Shown one piece after another: positions 1 to 11,885 of a DNA stretch of 64,000 nucleotides. The notes under the pieces are model-generated. The model did not search any database. It saw only the letters and a program-made list of their open reading frames with translations, and had not been told where the DNA came from. A program made the translations under genes and the position numbers. Numbering within the stretch: the stretch's first letter is position 1; each line of letters opens with the position of its first letter. The DNA is from Entonaema liquescens (taxonomy: Eukaryota > Ascomycota > Sordariomycetes > Xylariales > Xylariaceae): contig CADCSX010000002.1 of the NCBI GenBank assembly GCA_902805475.1, forward strand, positions 2,604,001 through 2,668,000, written 5' to 3'.

Positions 1-1337
1 GTGGAGGCCTGACAAAACAGCCTTGTCCCAACGTTTATGACCCTGTACAACTTTTTAGTCTTGTGATTTTTACAGACTTATAAGTGAATGAATACATACC
101 CGTTCCGCTAACTGGTCGACTAACCATTCCTTGACTTCCGGGAATGTATGACCAGTTACCACAGTATGGTATAGGGCCTGTCCGATACCCATCTCACCAT
201 AGTTACCAGATTCACGTAGCGTCTCGTTTATGCTGTTTAAGAACCGAGTCGGAAGCTCCCGAGTTGACTGCCACTCGTGTATCATGTGTATTTGCACTTG
301 TTTCACATATCTTAATAACTTTTGTAGCGTAGTCGTTTTTGACGCTAGCAATGATAGATTCTCGGGTGACGAGTGTATAAATGTTAGGTCTATAGGCACG
401 AGATAGCTAGTTGTCGTCTTAGCTTCCCCAGACGGCTTAAACACAAGCATATGTGTCGATGAGTTAGGATGAGAGGCATGATGGCATAACTGTAGGGTGA
501 TGTCCTTTCCAAGATTCTGTGGTAGAGCGTACTTGAACGTACCAATGGCAAAAGAGTTGTATATGCTAATGTGGATTTGCCCATCGCTGGTACCTACGAT
601 CATCACATCGACGTTATCGCTGTCATAAGGGGCAAATGGTTGGAATAGGAACTCCAGCGACGCCCTCGTGGTAAATACGAACGAGTCATCCCTGGGACCT
701 TGTTAGCTAGGTAGCTAAAACGACGAACTTGGTGTTGCTCCTTACCCCGACCCCCCGGATGCAGGTAAAGGGCTAAGCTTTGGCAGGGCGCTCTCAACCT
801 CGAGAAAAGTCAGTTCCCGAGGGAGATCTACCGCTGTCTTCCTACTGCTTGGGAAGAGATCGCGGGATATAATATCCTCCCATGATATAGTAGAAGATGC
901 AGGCGCCAAAGTCTGACGTTTCCCTGCATTGTTACGAGTCCACCCGATGCAAGTAATTCGGGACTTGCCCGCCTCGCATACTGGCATCTGGTGGACAGCC
1001 TTGTTTGTCTCTAAACCCATCAGTCTCACTACCCCATCGCTCCATCCCACCGCTAGAAATTGACCTGGTACGCGTCAGGTGACGAGCTATCACTTGCATC
1101 TGGAGGTGAAAGTAACTTACCGTCGGTTTTCCAACGGAGAGCCTCGACGGTGTCCCGTTCGCCACGTTGGCTACTTTTAGTAACAGCTTGGCCATTTGAC
1201 CGCCAGATCTGGAGTGTTCTCGAACCAGCTGCACCGGCGAAGAGCTCGATGGTAGGGTTATAAGTGAGAAGGCCGTTATGCGGCTTAGGATCGAGACGTA
1301 AATCGTTGCGGAGAGTGAGATCAATTGGTTCAGCCAT
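1..1337 (-). CDS. APC4: Anaphase-promoting complex subunit 4 (N-terminal part, runs off the left edge)
   Basis: APC4 is a scaffold subunit of the anaphase-promoting complex/cyclosome, the nuclear ubiquitin ligase that drives mitotic exit. I join four exons on the minus strand: 1337-1121, 1052-746, 691-100 and 42 to beyond 1. All junctions keep frame. The donors are GTAAGT at 1120, GTAAGG at 745 and GTATGT at 99; the acceptors are TAG or CAG. The product begins MAEPIDLTLRND. It reads through a WD40-like region with the family hallmark AVGWSDGVVRLMGLE after the first junction and MIVGTSDGQIHISIY after the second. The last exon visible reads GHKRWDKAVLSGL, as in the APC4 long domain. About 386 residues are in the window; the helical C-terminal half lies outside. 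The gene is tandem with delta-COP upstream, 463 bp away. Family assignment is from recognised motifs, not from a search. Confidence 0.88.
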
Positions 1338-1800
1338 TGCTATTCCTGAGACTAGTAAATCTGAGAGTATCCGAAAGGGTGCTAATCATCGCGTATCATT
1401 TCGTAAGTTGGTGTTGCTATTCAGGAAGACTTTCTAGTTTCTTGCTGCTGCGATTTTGTTAAGGTTCATGAGATCACAGTGCGCCTGAACGGTGTGGAAG
1501 CTGCTTAAAGCACCTTAATTCGAAGGTGTACAATACAGTATTTATCACAACAAAGCACGGTATACATGATCTGTACTATTTTATACCTACCTAAGCTTCT
1601 AAAATCCGTAATAACAAAAAAAAAAAAAAAAACAACACTCTCATGGTCCTTAAGTTTATATTCCAAAAACGAGATTGATAACATCATTCACAGTCAATTA
1701 GCATGCTCTATCTGGCTACTGCTCTATATAACATCTTGCCTCAACCCCTTTTGGTGGCCGTTGCTCCATGCTGAATTCATTATATCCTGCCCAAGAATCG
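1338..1800. other. Intergenic, APC4 promoter / RET2 3' region
   Basis: This short spacer lies between the APC4 start and the delta-COP stop, both on the minus strand. It holds a poly-A run near 1615-1632 (poly-T on the gene strand). I see no gene in it. Confidence 0.7.
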
Positions 1801-3556
1801 TTACTCGACCAAATAGGACTCAGCTACGGACCTGACGTCTTTTGAGAAGGTCACTTCTTCGTTTTCTTCCACCAACGAAACAGATGTAACCTATATGAAT
1901 TGTTAACAAGATGAAAGGGATAGGTTGTGTGAGTATGATACTTACATCGACGTCAATGAAGGGTGTCGTCTTCGAGAACCGTACTTGCATGGGGAAGAAC
2001 TCATTCTCGTCATCCGCCTGAGCGTCAAACTCAAATGAACCATTGGGATTGTCATCACTGACGGTTCCGATGGTCCATTCAAGACTATCACCGGATACTT
2101 CGTAGGTGGCATCAAAGCTAGACACAGATGGTTCGCTGGTGACATACGGAATGACAACGGTAACGTCCCTTAGGGTATCTCCACCAGTAAGTTCGTACTC
2201 AACCGTTATTGTGTAGTTTCCAGACGAGCCCTTGTTCACCCAGACAGTGAAACTAATAGGCAGGGCGCTCGTGTCGTCCGTCTTCGGTGTAGCTCGCCAC
2301 CTCAACACACCAACGGAGTTGTTGACGGGAAAGCCACGGGCAGCATTGCTCATCTGGATAGTCTTGGAGCTCGTAAAAGGCCACGGTCGACGTTGGGATG
2401 CGTACGGAACTGGGCGCCATGGGAGGCGTTTGCAGTAAGGTTGAGCTTAATTTTGGTCAAGCTGGGATCCGAGATTCTCAAACTCAAATCACCACTGACG
2501 GTTAGAGAGTTTAGAGAACCCTCCCTCGACAATTTGGCGTTGATAGATTCGTTAACGGTAACGTGGATCGCATCGCGGTCCAGGGTCGAAGAGATTCGAG
2601 GGGCTGCAGGCTCGGCAGCCGGAGTAGGGGCAATAGGTACTAGCGGTGATTCGTCTACTTCGGCCCCCATGTCTCCTCGGACACGCTCAAACATGTCTGT
2701 AGTCTTGGACTTCTTACCCAACTGCATTCCCTTGCCCTTCATAACCGCTGTTCTGTGTACATGTCAGTCCAGCGCATAACATATTTGTGGTCTTTCATAC
2801 TTATGAGTCTTGTTCTTCTCAGCTTCGTAAGTATCGTACGTATCTGTGGGTGTGGGACGTGTAGGTGGTGTATAGGTCGGGTATACCGGCGTTCGAGGTG
2901 CGCCACCGGGACGACCCATTCTCGCCGATTCCTTTCGTTGCAATTCTAGCTGCTTGGCCTTTCGTTTGCGCTCTTCAGTCGCTTCCAGTTCCTTGTTCTG
3001 AATGGTGTGTTAGTAGGGAAACACGGGTTTGGTGTAAGCATGCAGCATACCCTTGCAATGATCTCCTGGATGCGCTCTTCGTGACTTTCCATCTCCAAGA
3101 AAGTCTTGATCTGACTGATAGTGAGATTTTCCCTGTAGCCGAGCGAAACCAACTCGTCAAATGCGCTAAGTAGTTCGTAGGCATTCTTCAATATTTCCCT
3201 CTCGTCCAAGCTTCTGCATGTGCTGGTGACTACCTGCGCAAACAGGTGGAGGGAGTCGATATCTTGCAAGATGTTGGACTGGCGGTTGGTAATAAGGACC
3301 ATGTAAAGCTCGTCGAGCGGTTGGTAGACGAAGCGAACATTGTCCTGCTCAACGGTGGTATGCTGGGTTCCAGAATCGGCAAGTTTAGGGAAGGATGCTA
3401 GAAGGGCTTCGATTCGCGATCTGGGCATCTCTCGAAACTGCCTCGAGAGGACAGCTTTCCCGCCTCGAGTACATATGGATGCGGCTAGGACGACCTAGTA
3501 TAAGTTAGAGATTATCATCAAGCCTGACTTGAGTAGCTGAAAGGAATTATTACCAT
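1801..3556 (-). CDS. RET2: Coatomer subunit delta (delta-COP), with one apparent frameshift
   Basis: Delta-COP is the medium-chain-like subunit of the COPI coat, needed for Golgi-to-ER retrograde transport. The minus-strand exons are 3556-3554 (only the ATG), 3494-3051, 2997-2801, 2752-1946 and 1890-1801. The protein opens MVVLAASICTRGGKAVLSRQ (longin domain), has the highly conserved NILQDIDSLHLFAQVV and SQIKTFLEMESHEERIQEII segments, a Pro/Thr linker, then a mu-homology domain with GFPVNNSVGVLRWR, ending VRSVAESYLVE. Total length would be 513 aa, normal for the family. The frame breaks at the AAAA run 2375-2378: one more A on the plus strand restores NVDRGLFTSSKTIQ, exactly the family pattern. 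No GT-AG intron can explain it. As the gene is essential, a base-calling error is more likely than a real mutation. Confidence 0.9.
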
Positions 3557-4928
3557 CTTGTTTGCGTTGTGTCTACAGAAATGTTCGATTTCTGCAGAAG
3601 TAAAGGGGATTGATATGTTAAGTAGAGAGTTACGCCGCCAAATGGGAATTGGTATTGAACTTGAGGCTAGTAGCTGTTCCTACTTTACTTAGAAGCCAAT
3701 TCACCGTACTAAGAAAATGTGGTGCCCCTGTCAAGCCACATGTTTAAACAACTTGAAGGAACTAAGTACTTTTTATTAGCCGGTATTTATCCGACCAAGG
3801 GAGGTGTACCTAGGTAACCACTGGGCAGCTGCGTAGTTTCAGCTGTTAGGCAGGTGGGTTCCTGTCAACCCAAAATTACCTAATGCCTTTCCCAAATTAT
3901 TCCAACGGCGTACGTTCGCAGCGTACGTTCGCAGCGTACCTTCGTTAACCTAAAAATGTCATTACTTCAAGACTTGAACGTACTCAAGTCACTTTTCCAT
4001 TCTTCCGACGTTTTATCTTTTATCACAGATTGTTGATCTAACAAACTTTAAACTTCTGAGTTTCCCACTAGACTCACACCCCAGCGTTATATTCTCGACG
4101 TATCTTCGACGAGGGCGCATCGCCCTTCCTTTCCCTTTTCGTCCATTTCGTAAATCCCGCCCAAACCACGCGACGTGCACTTTACAATCACCCACGATAT
4201 TTTTGTTACTTCAGATTCATCAAGACAACACTGACGGTGGCTAACTAATACGTGCTTTCCTACGTATTTTAATATTCTTGACCCGTTTCCCTTATCCGAC
4301 ACTTCCAACACCTTTTTTGCCTACTTAACAAAGAACCGCCGTGTTCAAGGCAGCCTGGGACCCAAACCCAAAGACTACGTCACAACGCGTCTATCATATC
4401 TACCACAGCCTCATAACAGGATCAATCTTCTATCAGGTGAACTTTCGCTTATCGCAAATGATTTTTACCTTTGCACAAGCTATTTACGTTTCCTACGCCG
4501 TTCGCCATCGATCGATACGCTTCTAGCCCGAGAAAACCCTTTAGAAGGAACGCAAAGCACGTAAAGGAGTAGTGGCAAACCGTTAGGCTTCGTCGAAATC
4601 TCCGACCGCAGCCGTGCCCCGCGTTTGCGACGTTATCGCCGCGGAATATTGTAGCCTTGAGGTGGCTCTAAAGCATTGAGCAAGTGAAATCTCTAGTCTC
4701 TTTCTTTCCGGAAAAAGACATTATTCACCCGGCTTCTTGGACTGCTTTGTCCCGTACCTTGCCATTAAACCGCTAGTTCCTAACCCCTTTCCAAGAAACT
4801 GAATAACCTACGTGGCATACCAATCTGACATATCAGAAAATACTGTCATCCCCTTCTTAGGGACTTTCTTGTGGCATTTGCCTCCGATTTCCTCGCAGAT
4901 AGCCTTGTATTCAAGCATTTCATATACA
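3557..4928. other. Divergent intergenic region
   Basis: This is the shared upstream region of RET2 (-) and the acidic protein gene (+). It holds a 13-bp tandem repeat at 3908-3944. A Met codon at 4812 lies in frame with the downstream gene, but the 39 residues it would add look like translated leader. No gene is seen. Confidence 0.6.
3908..3944. repeat. Tandem repeat, 13-bp unit GCGTACGTTCGCA, about 2.8 copies
   Basis: Two perfect copies and a third that differs near its end are read directly at 3908-3920, 3921-3933 and 3934-3944. The unit contains the palindrome CGTACG. It lies about 1 kb upstream of the acidic protein gene. Confidence 0.85.
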
Positions 4929-7864
4929 ATGCCTGGTGAAGAAATGGAGATAACGACCGATTTCGGTCATACCGGATTCGTGGAAGATATCGACATAGAT
5001 CTAGACTTCGCAGTTGGACAGCCAGATGAGGATATGGAGCTGGCAGATTTTGACCAAGACCAAGAGATTCCAAATTTCAACTCCGACACAAGAGATGAGT
5101 TGATGGCCGAAGGAGATGATGCGTCATATGGTATGATAGACGTAGACGCTGATGAAATTGAACATAACGAACTGGCAACAACTTCTAACGACATTGAGAT
5201 CGATCTGGGCGATACCGATGAGAATCTATGGCAGCAGGACGTCTCCCACGAAGAGAATTTCGGGGCTGTTGTTGAAATTGATTTCGCAGAACCCACTGAC
5301 GTCAGTAATACCGGCACCACAAATGTTGATAACGGCCAAGGTAGCTGGCCAGAAGCATCAGGCTACGCTAGCAAGCCCGGGGAAGCAGAAGCAGGTCAGG
5401 TCGATACTACTGCGATTGACACAAAAGAAAATAATCTACTTCAAGATAACGAGGCCCTTCTAGGGAACAGCGTAACCTCCCAAGACTTCGAAGTGGCTGT
5501 AGTTGATGGCAATGATGCAGAGGCCCTTGATGTTGGTAGTAATAACAACGTCGAGATAGGCGACGGTGTGAAGAGCTCGTATGGTGAGCAGCAAAATGTC
5601 TCTGTCGACGCTAGCTACCAAGAGTCCACAAAGGAGTCTGTTGTCGATGAGCAGCACAAGTATGAGGATGATAACGAGGCTCACCCAGATGGGTACACTA
5701 GTCGAGGTAATGATATCCGCAAAGCCCACGAGGATGTGTCGCATCAAGCTAGTAAAGACGACACATCAGAAATTGGATACGACAATGATGATGACCCTCT
5801 TGAGCATGGAGAGCCATCATCTGCTCCTATAGCCTCTGATCTTGAATCTACGACAGAGCATCCTGCTGAACAAGAGCAGGAGCAAGTGGACCAACAAGAT
5901 CCACCTGACGTCGGGGACACCGAGCATCAGTTAGGCAGTGGCTTGCATGACGAGCCTGCCAATGACCATGAATCTAGTGATCAAGATCCCAGTAAAGAAG
6001 AGACTAGAGATTCTGATGCCAATGATACACGAAGTCAGTCAGATGCACAAAATTCTGAGCATGAAGACAGTGGGGCAGCTGTTGTCGAGGGTGAGGAGAT
6101 AATATCCCAAACCAACACCACCTTTGTAGAGCATCCTCTTTCCGTCGCTACGCGCCATGAGATGTACATCTCATACGGTAAAACAGATTACAGGCTATTC
6201 GCTAAGTCCGAAGCCGATGATCCTAACCAGTACTTTTTGAGTGATATGGCGGCGTTGGAGCTTCCTCTGAGTCAATTGTTGTCAAGCTTGCGGGATGTTA
6301 TTTCAGACGAAGTTTCTCCTTTGGATGAACTAGTTATGCACGTGGATGGTCTAGGACTGGAGTTCTCTGAGGTATGTCTGATCATCAATACTACATTTCC
6401 CTCACATAAGCTAACAGTATTATAGTCCACAGAAGCTGATATCCTCGAAGAATTTACGTTTGGTGACATTCTAAGTCTATACGACAGATTGGTCAAAAAC
6501 GATGGAGCAGAGTCACCGCCAGATCTCTACACGTATCTTATGGTAAGACCTAATTGTAGACAGCGCTTCAGGGCGCTTCGAGATAGTGCGGATTCCGGCC
6601 GTGGTCTTTCTGAGATTGCCATTTACCGAGAAGAGACATCGGTCGACGGCGAGGAAGCTGGCAATTTTGACAGCCACTCTCCGTACGCCTTGCCTCCCGG
6701 CGAAGATGATGGATCCTATGACTATGAAGAGAACACCTCCGTTGTAGGCGAAGCCGACGAAGGTAACACAAGAGAAGCTGAGAATAACGACGAGCCCGAT
6801 TCGCCCTCAGCACATGCCTCGGTTGTAGGTATCACCACCGGAGACGCGGTAGGCGAAGCCAATGCTGTTGATACTGCCGACGAAGCCGACGAAGCCGACG
6901 AAGTTAACGGGGCTGTAGAGGGTGTAGAGGCCGAAGAAGCCGAAGAAAACACGAATAACAACGTAGATGTCGGTGCCGATGGAGCTACAGCGGATGGTTT
7001 GATCGACTTCTCTGATGACGAACTAGATCTTTCATCAACGAAGCAGGGTAATTCTCACACTTCTCTTTTCAAATCCTCGGTCTCTGCCGGCTGCACCGGA
7101 ACTAAAACTTGTATATGCGATGCCTGCTTCAAGGATGAACTTAGGAAAATGGAAGATGGTTGGCGACAACTTGATAGCATGAGATCAGCCTCATCCGGTA
7201 GTACCGTCCGAGGTGATCGAACTTTAGCGTTCCGGCTAGGCCAGAGCAATATGGACTCGCAGACTATTTCTCCTACCGGACAGCCGTTTCTCATTCCCGA
7301 ACTCCGGTCTTTCAAAAATTGGCAAATAGTTACTAACATTAACCTACTTCAAGATCAACAACCAAACGGTTCCCCGCACGACCCTATAAACGAGTCCCTG
7401 AACAAGCCTGATGCCCTTACTATAACCGAACATAGTGATCCGAACCATCCATCACCGACGAATGGAACAGCCGACGCTCCCAACTCCGACATTACTAGTG
7501 CTACTGCTACGCTAAATGGCGACGATAAAGACGAAATCGACTACTCGGATGATGATGGAGAGGATGTTGTAGGTGGCAATGATGCCACATCCAATGGCGG
7601 CATTAGCATATCGGCAACCCTTAAGGTGCCAGTCGATGACGAAATCACATGGGAGTCAGAGGACGAAGGTGATCAGGATGAATCCGCCGCAGCCTCCAAG
7701 GAAACGGTACAAGTGTCACCGGTATCTGGAAAACGCACCCGGTCAGACTCTGACCTGGAAGAAGGCGTAACTGAACGTAACGGTAAGCGGCTAGCTCGAA
7801 ATTCTCTCAATCCCGACCAATATGCTAACTTGCTGCAGATGTCAAGCGTCGTCGTCCGTCATGA
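4929..7864 (+). CDS. Large acidic fungal protein of unknown function (941 aa)
   Basis: I do not recognise a named function. The exons are 4929-6371, 6426-7782 and 7839-7864, all in frame. The start MPGEEMEITTDF at 4929 is preferred over the in-frame Met at 4812. Residues 1-410 are very rich in Asp, Glu, Gln and Ser and probably disordered. Residues about 413-550 form the only globular-looking part (YISYGKTDYRLFAKSE, then LPLSQLLSSLRDVIS, then FGDILSLYDRLVKND), interrupted by intron 1. Later come a low-complexity stretch with DEADEADEV, a Cys cluster (CTGTKTCICDACF) and more acidic linkers. The last exon is only 26 nt and converts the tail to VTERNDVKRRRPS, a basic end that may be a nuclear signal. 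Without that splice the frame would run on to 7883. I recall similar acidic proteins ending in a KRRR tail in other filamentous fungi, but this is unsearched. Confidence 0.8.
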
Positions 7865-8810
7865 TTTCTCCGACCTTCCCTAATTTTCTCCTTATTTCTG
7901 CCCCCCTTTCCGACATGCAACATATTCGGACACATCACTAATGAGCTGATGTCGAACTTGCATATTCGCAGTCTACCCACAGATACGCGATTCTGTCCCC
8001 ACGGCGTTTGATTCCGGCATACTAACATACAGGTACGAGGAGTGCTAGAAACGGTCTGGTATTCTTGATGGTAAGTTAATTTTGATAACGAACAAAAAAC
8101 AGCTCGTAAGGATACGCGCAACGGATTCGTTACGAAACGAGGCAGTGACGCGGGCTCCCTAATTCGATTCTTGATATATTTTTTTTTCTTTTCTTTTCTG
8201 ATACCCGCGGCGCTCGTCAGTTGGTCACAGCAGGAGGTGTGTGCTGTGTCGAAGGATTATTGGTTCCGGAGATGGTTGGGAGTTTCGGAGAGGGAAAAAT
8301 CTAAAGGAAATTGCGGTACAAACTTCATAATAAGGAGGCGCCATGGTAATGGTTGCTGATATGACTGCCCATAAAAGAGTGAAGAATCCGCGTCGCGTTG
8401 CTGGTGTGCTGTGGAAGGAAGCTTGAGCTACAATGGCAATTCTAATCCGATCGAGCTAAACCCTCGCTAAGCTGAATAGAAAAACGCCTTCTGTTGCTAT
8501 AGCTTGGTTGGTAGAATCTTTTAGGTTCTGATAATACAGTCACTGATTCTATAGCAATACATATCATATCACACTTGATTTTACAGATCACAACATTGTT
8601 CTAGTAATTGTGATAATGATATCACGACAACTCGTTTAGGGTTGGATAAGAGAAAACGTGGAGAGGCAAGGTGGATACGCGTCGTCATCTCCAAGATAGA
8701 TCTTAATTATTAACTATCTTAGGTAGGTGACTATATCTCACGGACCGAGGCGTTTCTGCAGTCAGCATATTGCGCCCCTTTATCGTGAGATGCGAAAACG
8801 TGTTAATTTT

Positions 8811-8830
8811 ATGTATGTATGTATGTATGT
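8811..8830. repeat. (ATGT)5 microsatellite
   Basis: Five perfect tetranucleotide copies are read directly. Confidence 0.9.
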
Positions 8831-9032
8831 GCAAGTTAGATGCAAATCCGATCCAGAACTGGCATTTAATATTCTAGCCTTTTTCAATATTAAACCCCAA
8901 TTGGGTCGTTGATTAATAGAGGGATGGATTAGATAGGAGATGATCAACCTTCAGGAACAGGAAATAGGTAGGATTAAGTATAGTTAAGGAACAGGGAAGA
9001 GGCATGTTTTGGATTTCAGTACTACCACCATT

Positions 9033-9055
9033 CAGTACCAGTACCAGTACCAGTA
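9033..9055. repeat. (CAGTAC)n hexanucleotide array
   Basis: Just under four copies of CAGTAC are read directly, in intergenic DNA. Confidence 0.9.
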
Positions 9056-10246
9056 TTGTCTTCTAAGTATCGGTCAATCGGGGCTTCAAGCGCCCAGAGC
9101 GCGATGTCGAGTTTTGCGTACGTGTTCTGCTAATGTTGTAACGGATGCAAGGGGAGGCACAGCCTCGTCTTGTGGGTCCGCTTGGGTCCGCTTAGGTCTT
9201 GCTAAGAGAAAAGAATAGTAGTTATAACTACCTGTTATAAAACTTCCAAGGTTCTTGTATGTGGGTTAAATTCCGTCCAGGAAGGTTTCAAGATACGTGT
9301 AAGATACATTCGGGATCCGCCATAAACCCGAAAATATGCTTATCTTGGTTCGTCTCGAGTGACCTTTTTTCCTTCGTGCTATTTAACCCATTTATTTCAC
9401 CCATCATCAAAAGTTAAAGTAGTTTTCTAGGGAACCTCAAACATGGTCTACTGAGGAGAAAAGTTTTAAACAAGATGTAGATTAGATCTATCTTGTGTAC
9501 ATCGGACTGCGTAGTCAGGTACGGGTTAAAGTTTCGCTTAGTCGAGCTAAGTGCATACTAAGATCGAAATACGGGGTGCAAACTCCGGTTAGCGCATCTC
9601 TAATTACAGTAAACGGACGATGACGCCCCTACGCAGCGGCAGAACCAAGGTGAGCCAGGGTGGTTTAGCTTGGGGCATCTCTAAGCGGCTAGTCTCCTTG
9701 GAAGTACCCCGTACTTTTTCTCTGAAACCCCAGTGCCTCCCACTTCGAGTTGCAGTTCCAAAGTTGCAAGTCAAAGAAAAGGAACAAGCTTTCAAAAACT
9801 CCGCTGTAAATCACCACGAATCACTAACACGAACCACCACCGAATGTCCCCCAAATTCTAATCTCCAAGCCACTTCGGAATACATAACATTCGTTCTTTT
9901 TTTTTACTCTCTAAAAAAGCAATCATTCCTTCGTATTATTCCTATAGATTGTTCATGTGCCTCCCGGCCTCTATCTACTACTAAGCGACGCTTTTAAAAC
10001 GTGCGATCCTCAGCCACCAGCCTTTTCGAACTAGGCGCGCAACCGATTCGATCATTCCCTTCGGGTATTCGTGGCATCTCCGCTGATCGAAGCGCAAATC
10101 GGACCACCTAACTTTACTCCATTTTGTTGCTTGCCCTCGCCCGGCGCGAGTTCATCTATCTTGCGACAATCATAATCTATTTTCTGCCATAACCCCCCAT
10201 TTCACTAAACGTTGCGGTTCCTGTCGCGGCTACAGGACCCATCGCA

Positions 10247-11885
10247 ATGATGATGCTAGACGAGAAGTACGGATGACCCCTCGAGGCCGCCGCCGTGACA
10301 ATGCGTCCAGTAGCTTACGCCGAGAGTTGCTACTGTCGATAACAATGAACTGACTTGGATTCTCGAATAGATACATCGGATTAGCCTTAGCTATATCGTC
10401 AAGTTTAGCCATCGGTACGTCCCCTAAATGAGGGTTGATAACATGTTTCTAGGGAGACATTGACTAACATCTTCTCTTTCCATAGGCACGAGTTTCGTAA
10501 TAACGAAGAAGGTACCGTAACTCAAAGAACTCGGCGCCGAGTTATGTTTCGATCTTTGTTCGGAGAACTTATTCTAATCCGATGTAGGGATTAATACAAG
10601 CAGAAGAAAAGCATGGCTTCTCCGGCGAAGGTTACGTCTACCTACGGAATCCTATGTGGTGGGCTGGAATGATAACCAGTAAGAGTCGTCTCATTAAAGC
10701 CATTAGCGACTCGATAAATTAACAAACAATTCTTTGAAGTGATCACGGGAGAGATTTGCAACTTTGCCGCATATGCCTTTGCTCCAGCTATCCTAGTAAC
10801 GCCTCTTGGTGCACTCTCCGTCCTAATCGGTGCCGTCCTAGGATCATACTTCCTGAAGGAGGAACTGGGAACTCTGGGAAAACTTGGTTGTGCTATCTGC
10901 CTGCTGGGCGCCATTATCATCGTCCTTCACGCGCCTCCCGACGAGGATATCCAGACCATCGATCAGATCCTCAATTATGCGATTAGACCCGGTAAGTGAA
11001 GCTCCAGCGCAAGGAGATGTTCCCCAAACACGAACTAATACGGGTTGCTAGGTTTTCTTCTTTACTGCGCCATTGTAGCGATATTCGCGACTGTCATGAT
11101 CTACAAGATTGCGCCGCTTCACGGAAAGAAAAACCCGCTGATCTACCTTTCCATCTGCTCTACCGTCGGCTCCGTCTCGGTCATGTCCGTGAAGGCCTTC
11201 GGCATTGCGCTGAAGCTCACGTTCGCAGGCCACAACCAGTTCACTCACGCTTCAACCTATGTCTTTATGATCCTCACTGCGCTCTGTATCCTTACTCAGA
11301 TGAATTACTTTAACAAGGCGCTCAGCCAGTTTAGCACGCAGATGTATGGTCCACCACCACCTGTTTTATGTCTGTTGGCAAAACTAACCAGTTTGCAGAG
11401 TCAACCCCCTCTACTATGTCACCTTTACTACGGCCACCCTTTGCGCCTCGTTCATCCTGTTCTCCGGCTTCAATACAACTGATGTTGTCAACACCCTCTC
11501 CTTACTTTCTGGGTTTCTCATAACTTTCACCGGTGTCTACCTCTTGAACTTATCTCGACGCGATCCCAACGGAACGAAAATGCTTGCCGGACAGGGTACA
11601 GATGCTGCCGGTACCGACATGATATCAAGTCTACAGACACGTCTAAGCATGCAAGCCCGAAGAAGCACTGGTTCGCGGATGAGCATAGGAAGTCGAGGTC
11701 ATTCCGATAGAGAAGGACTTATGCGCGCATACGACTTGGAACAAGCAGCAGGTGATTTCAGCCTCAATGACCTTACCGAGGATAGCGACGACGAATCGTC
11801 ATCGAGGAGAAATGGCGCAGCCGTACACTCATCGAAAAACCACGAGTCAATCGAATTGCAAAACCGGAAATCACCGGAACAATGA
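10247..11885 (+). CDS. NIPA-family magnesium transporter (DUF803), 403 aa
   Basis: NIPA proteins are multi-pass membrane Mg2+ transporters. Seven exons join in frame: 10247-10266, 10371-10414, 10486-10511, 10588-10678, 10740-10991, 11052-11343 and 11399-11885. The first four are very small (20, 44, 26 and 91 nt), so the N-terminus is easily missed. Splicing gives MMMLDEKYIGLALAISSSLA then GTSFVITKKGLIQAEEKHG, the family start, followed by GEICNFAAYAFAPAILVTPL, LGSYFLKEELGTLGKLGC and VNPLYYVTFTTATLCASFIL. I count about nine hydrophobic segments over residues 8-315, then a polar cytoplasmic tail of about 85 residues rich in Ser, Arg and acidic residues. The donor used in exon 6 (GTATGG at 11344) is required to give STQIVNPLYY. 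The next gene downstream, RPS3, converges on it from the minus strand. Confidence 0.92.

Larger units (their letters stand above)
7865..10246. other. Intergenic region, 2.4 kb
   Basis: No gene is supported here. Short ORFs lack family signatures. It contains an (ATGT) microsatellite near 8811-8830 and a CAGTAC hexamer array at 9033-9055. The right part is the leader and promoter of the NIPA-type gene. Confidence 0.6.

Noticed and set aside
2371..2380. Intron as an explanation of the delta-COP frame break
   Set aside because: No GT-AG pair of workable length exists near the break, and the protein alignment needs a single base only.
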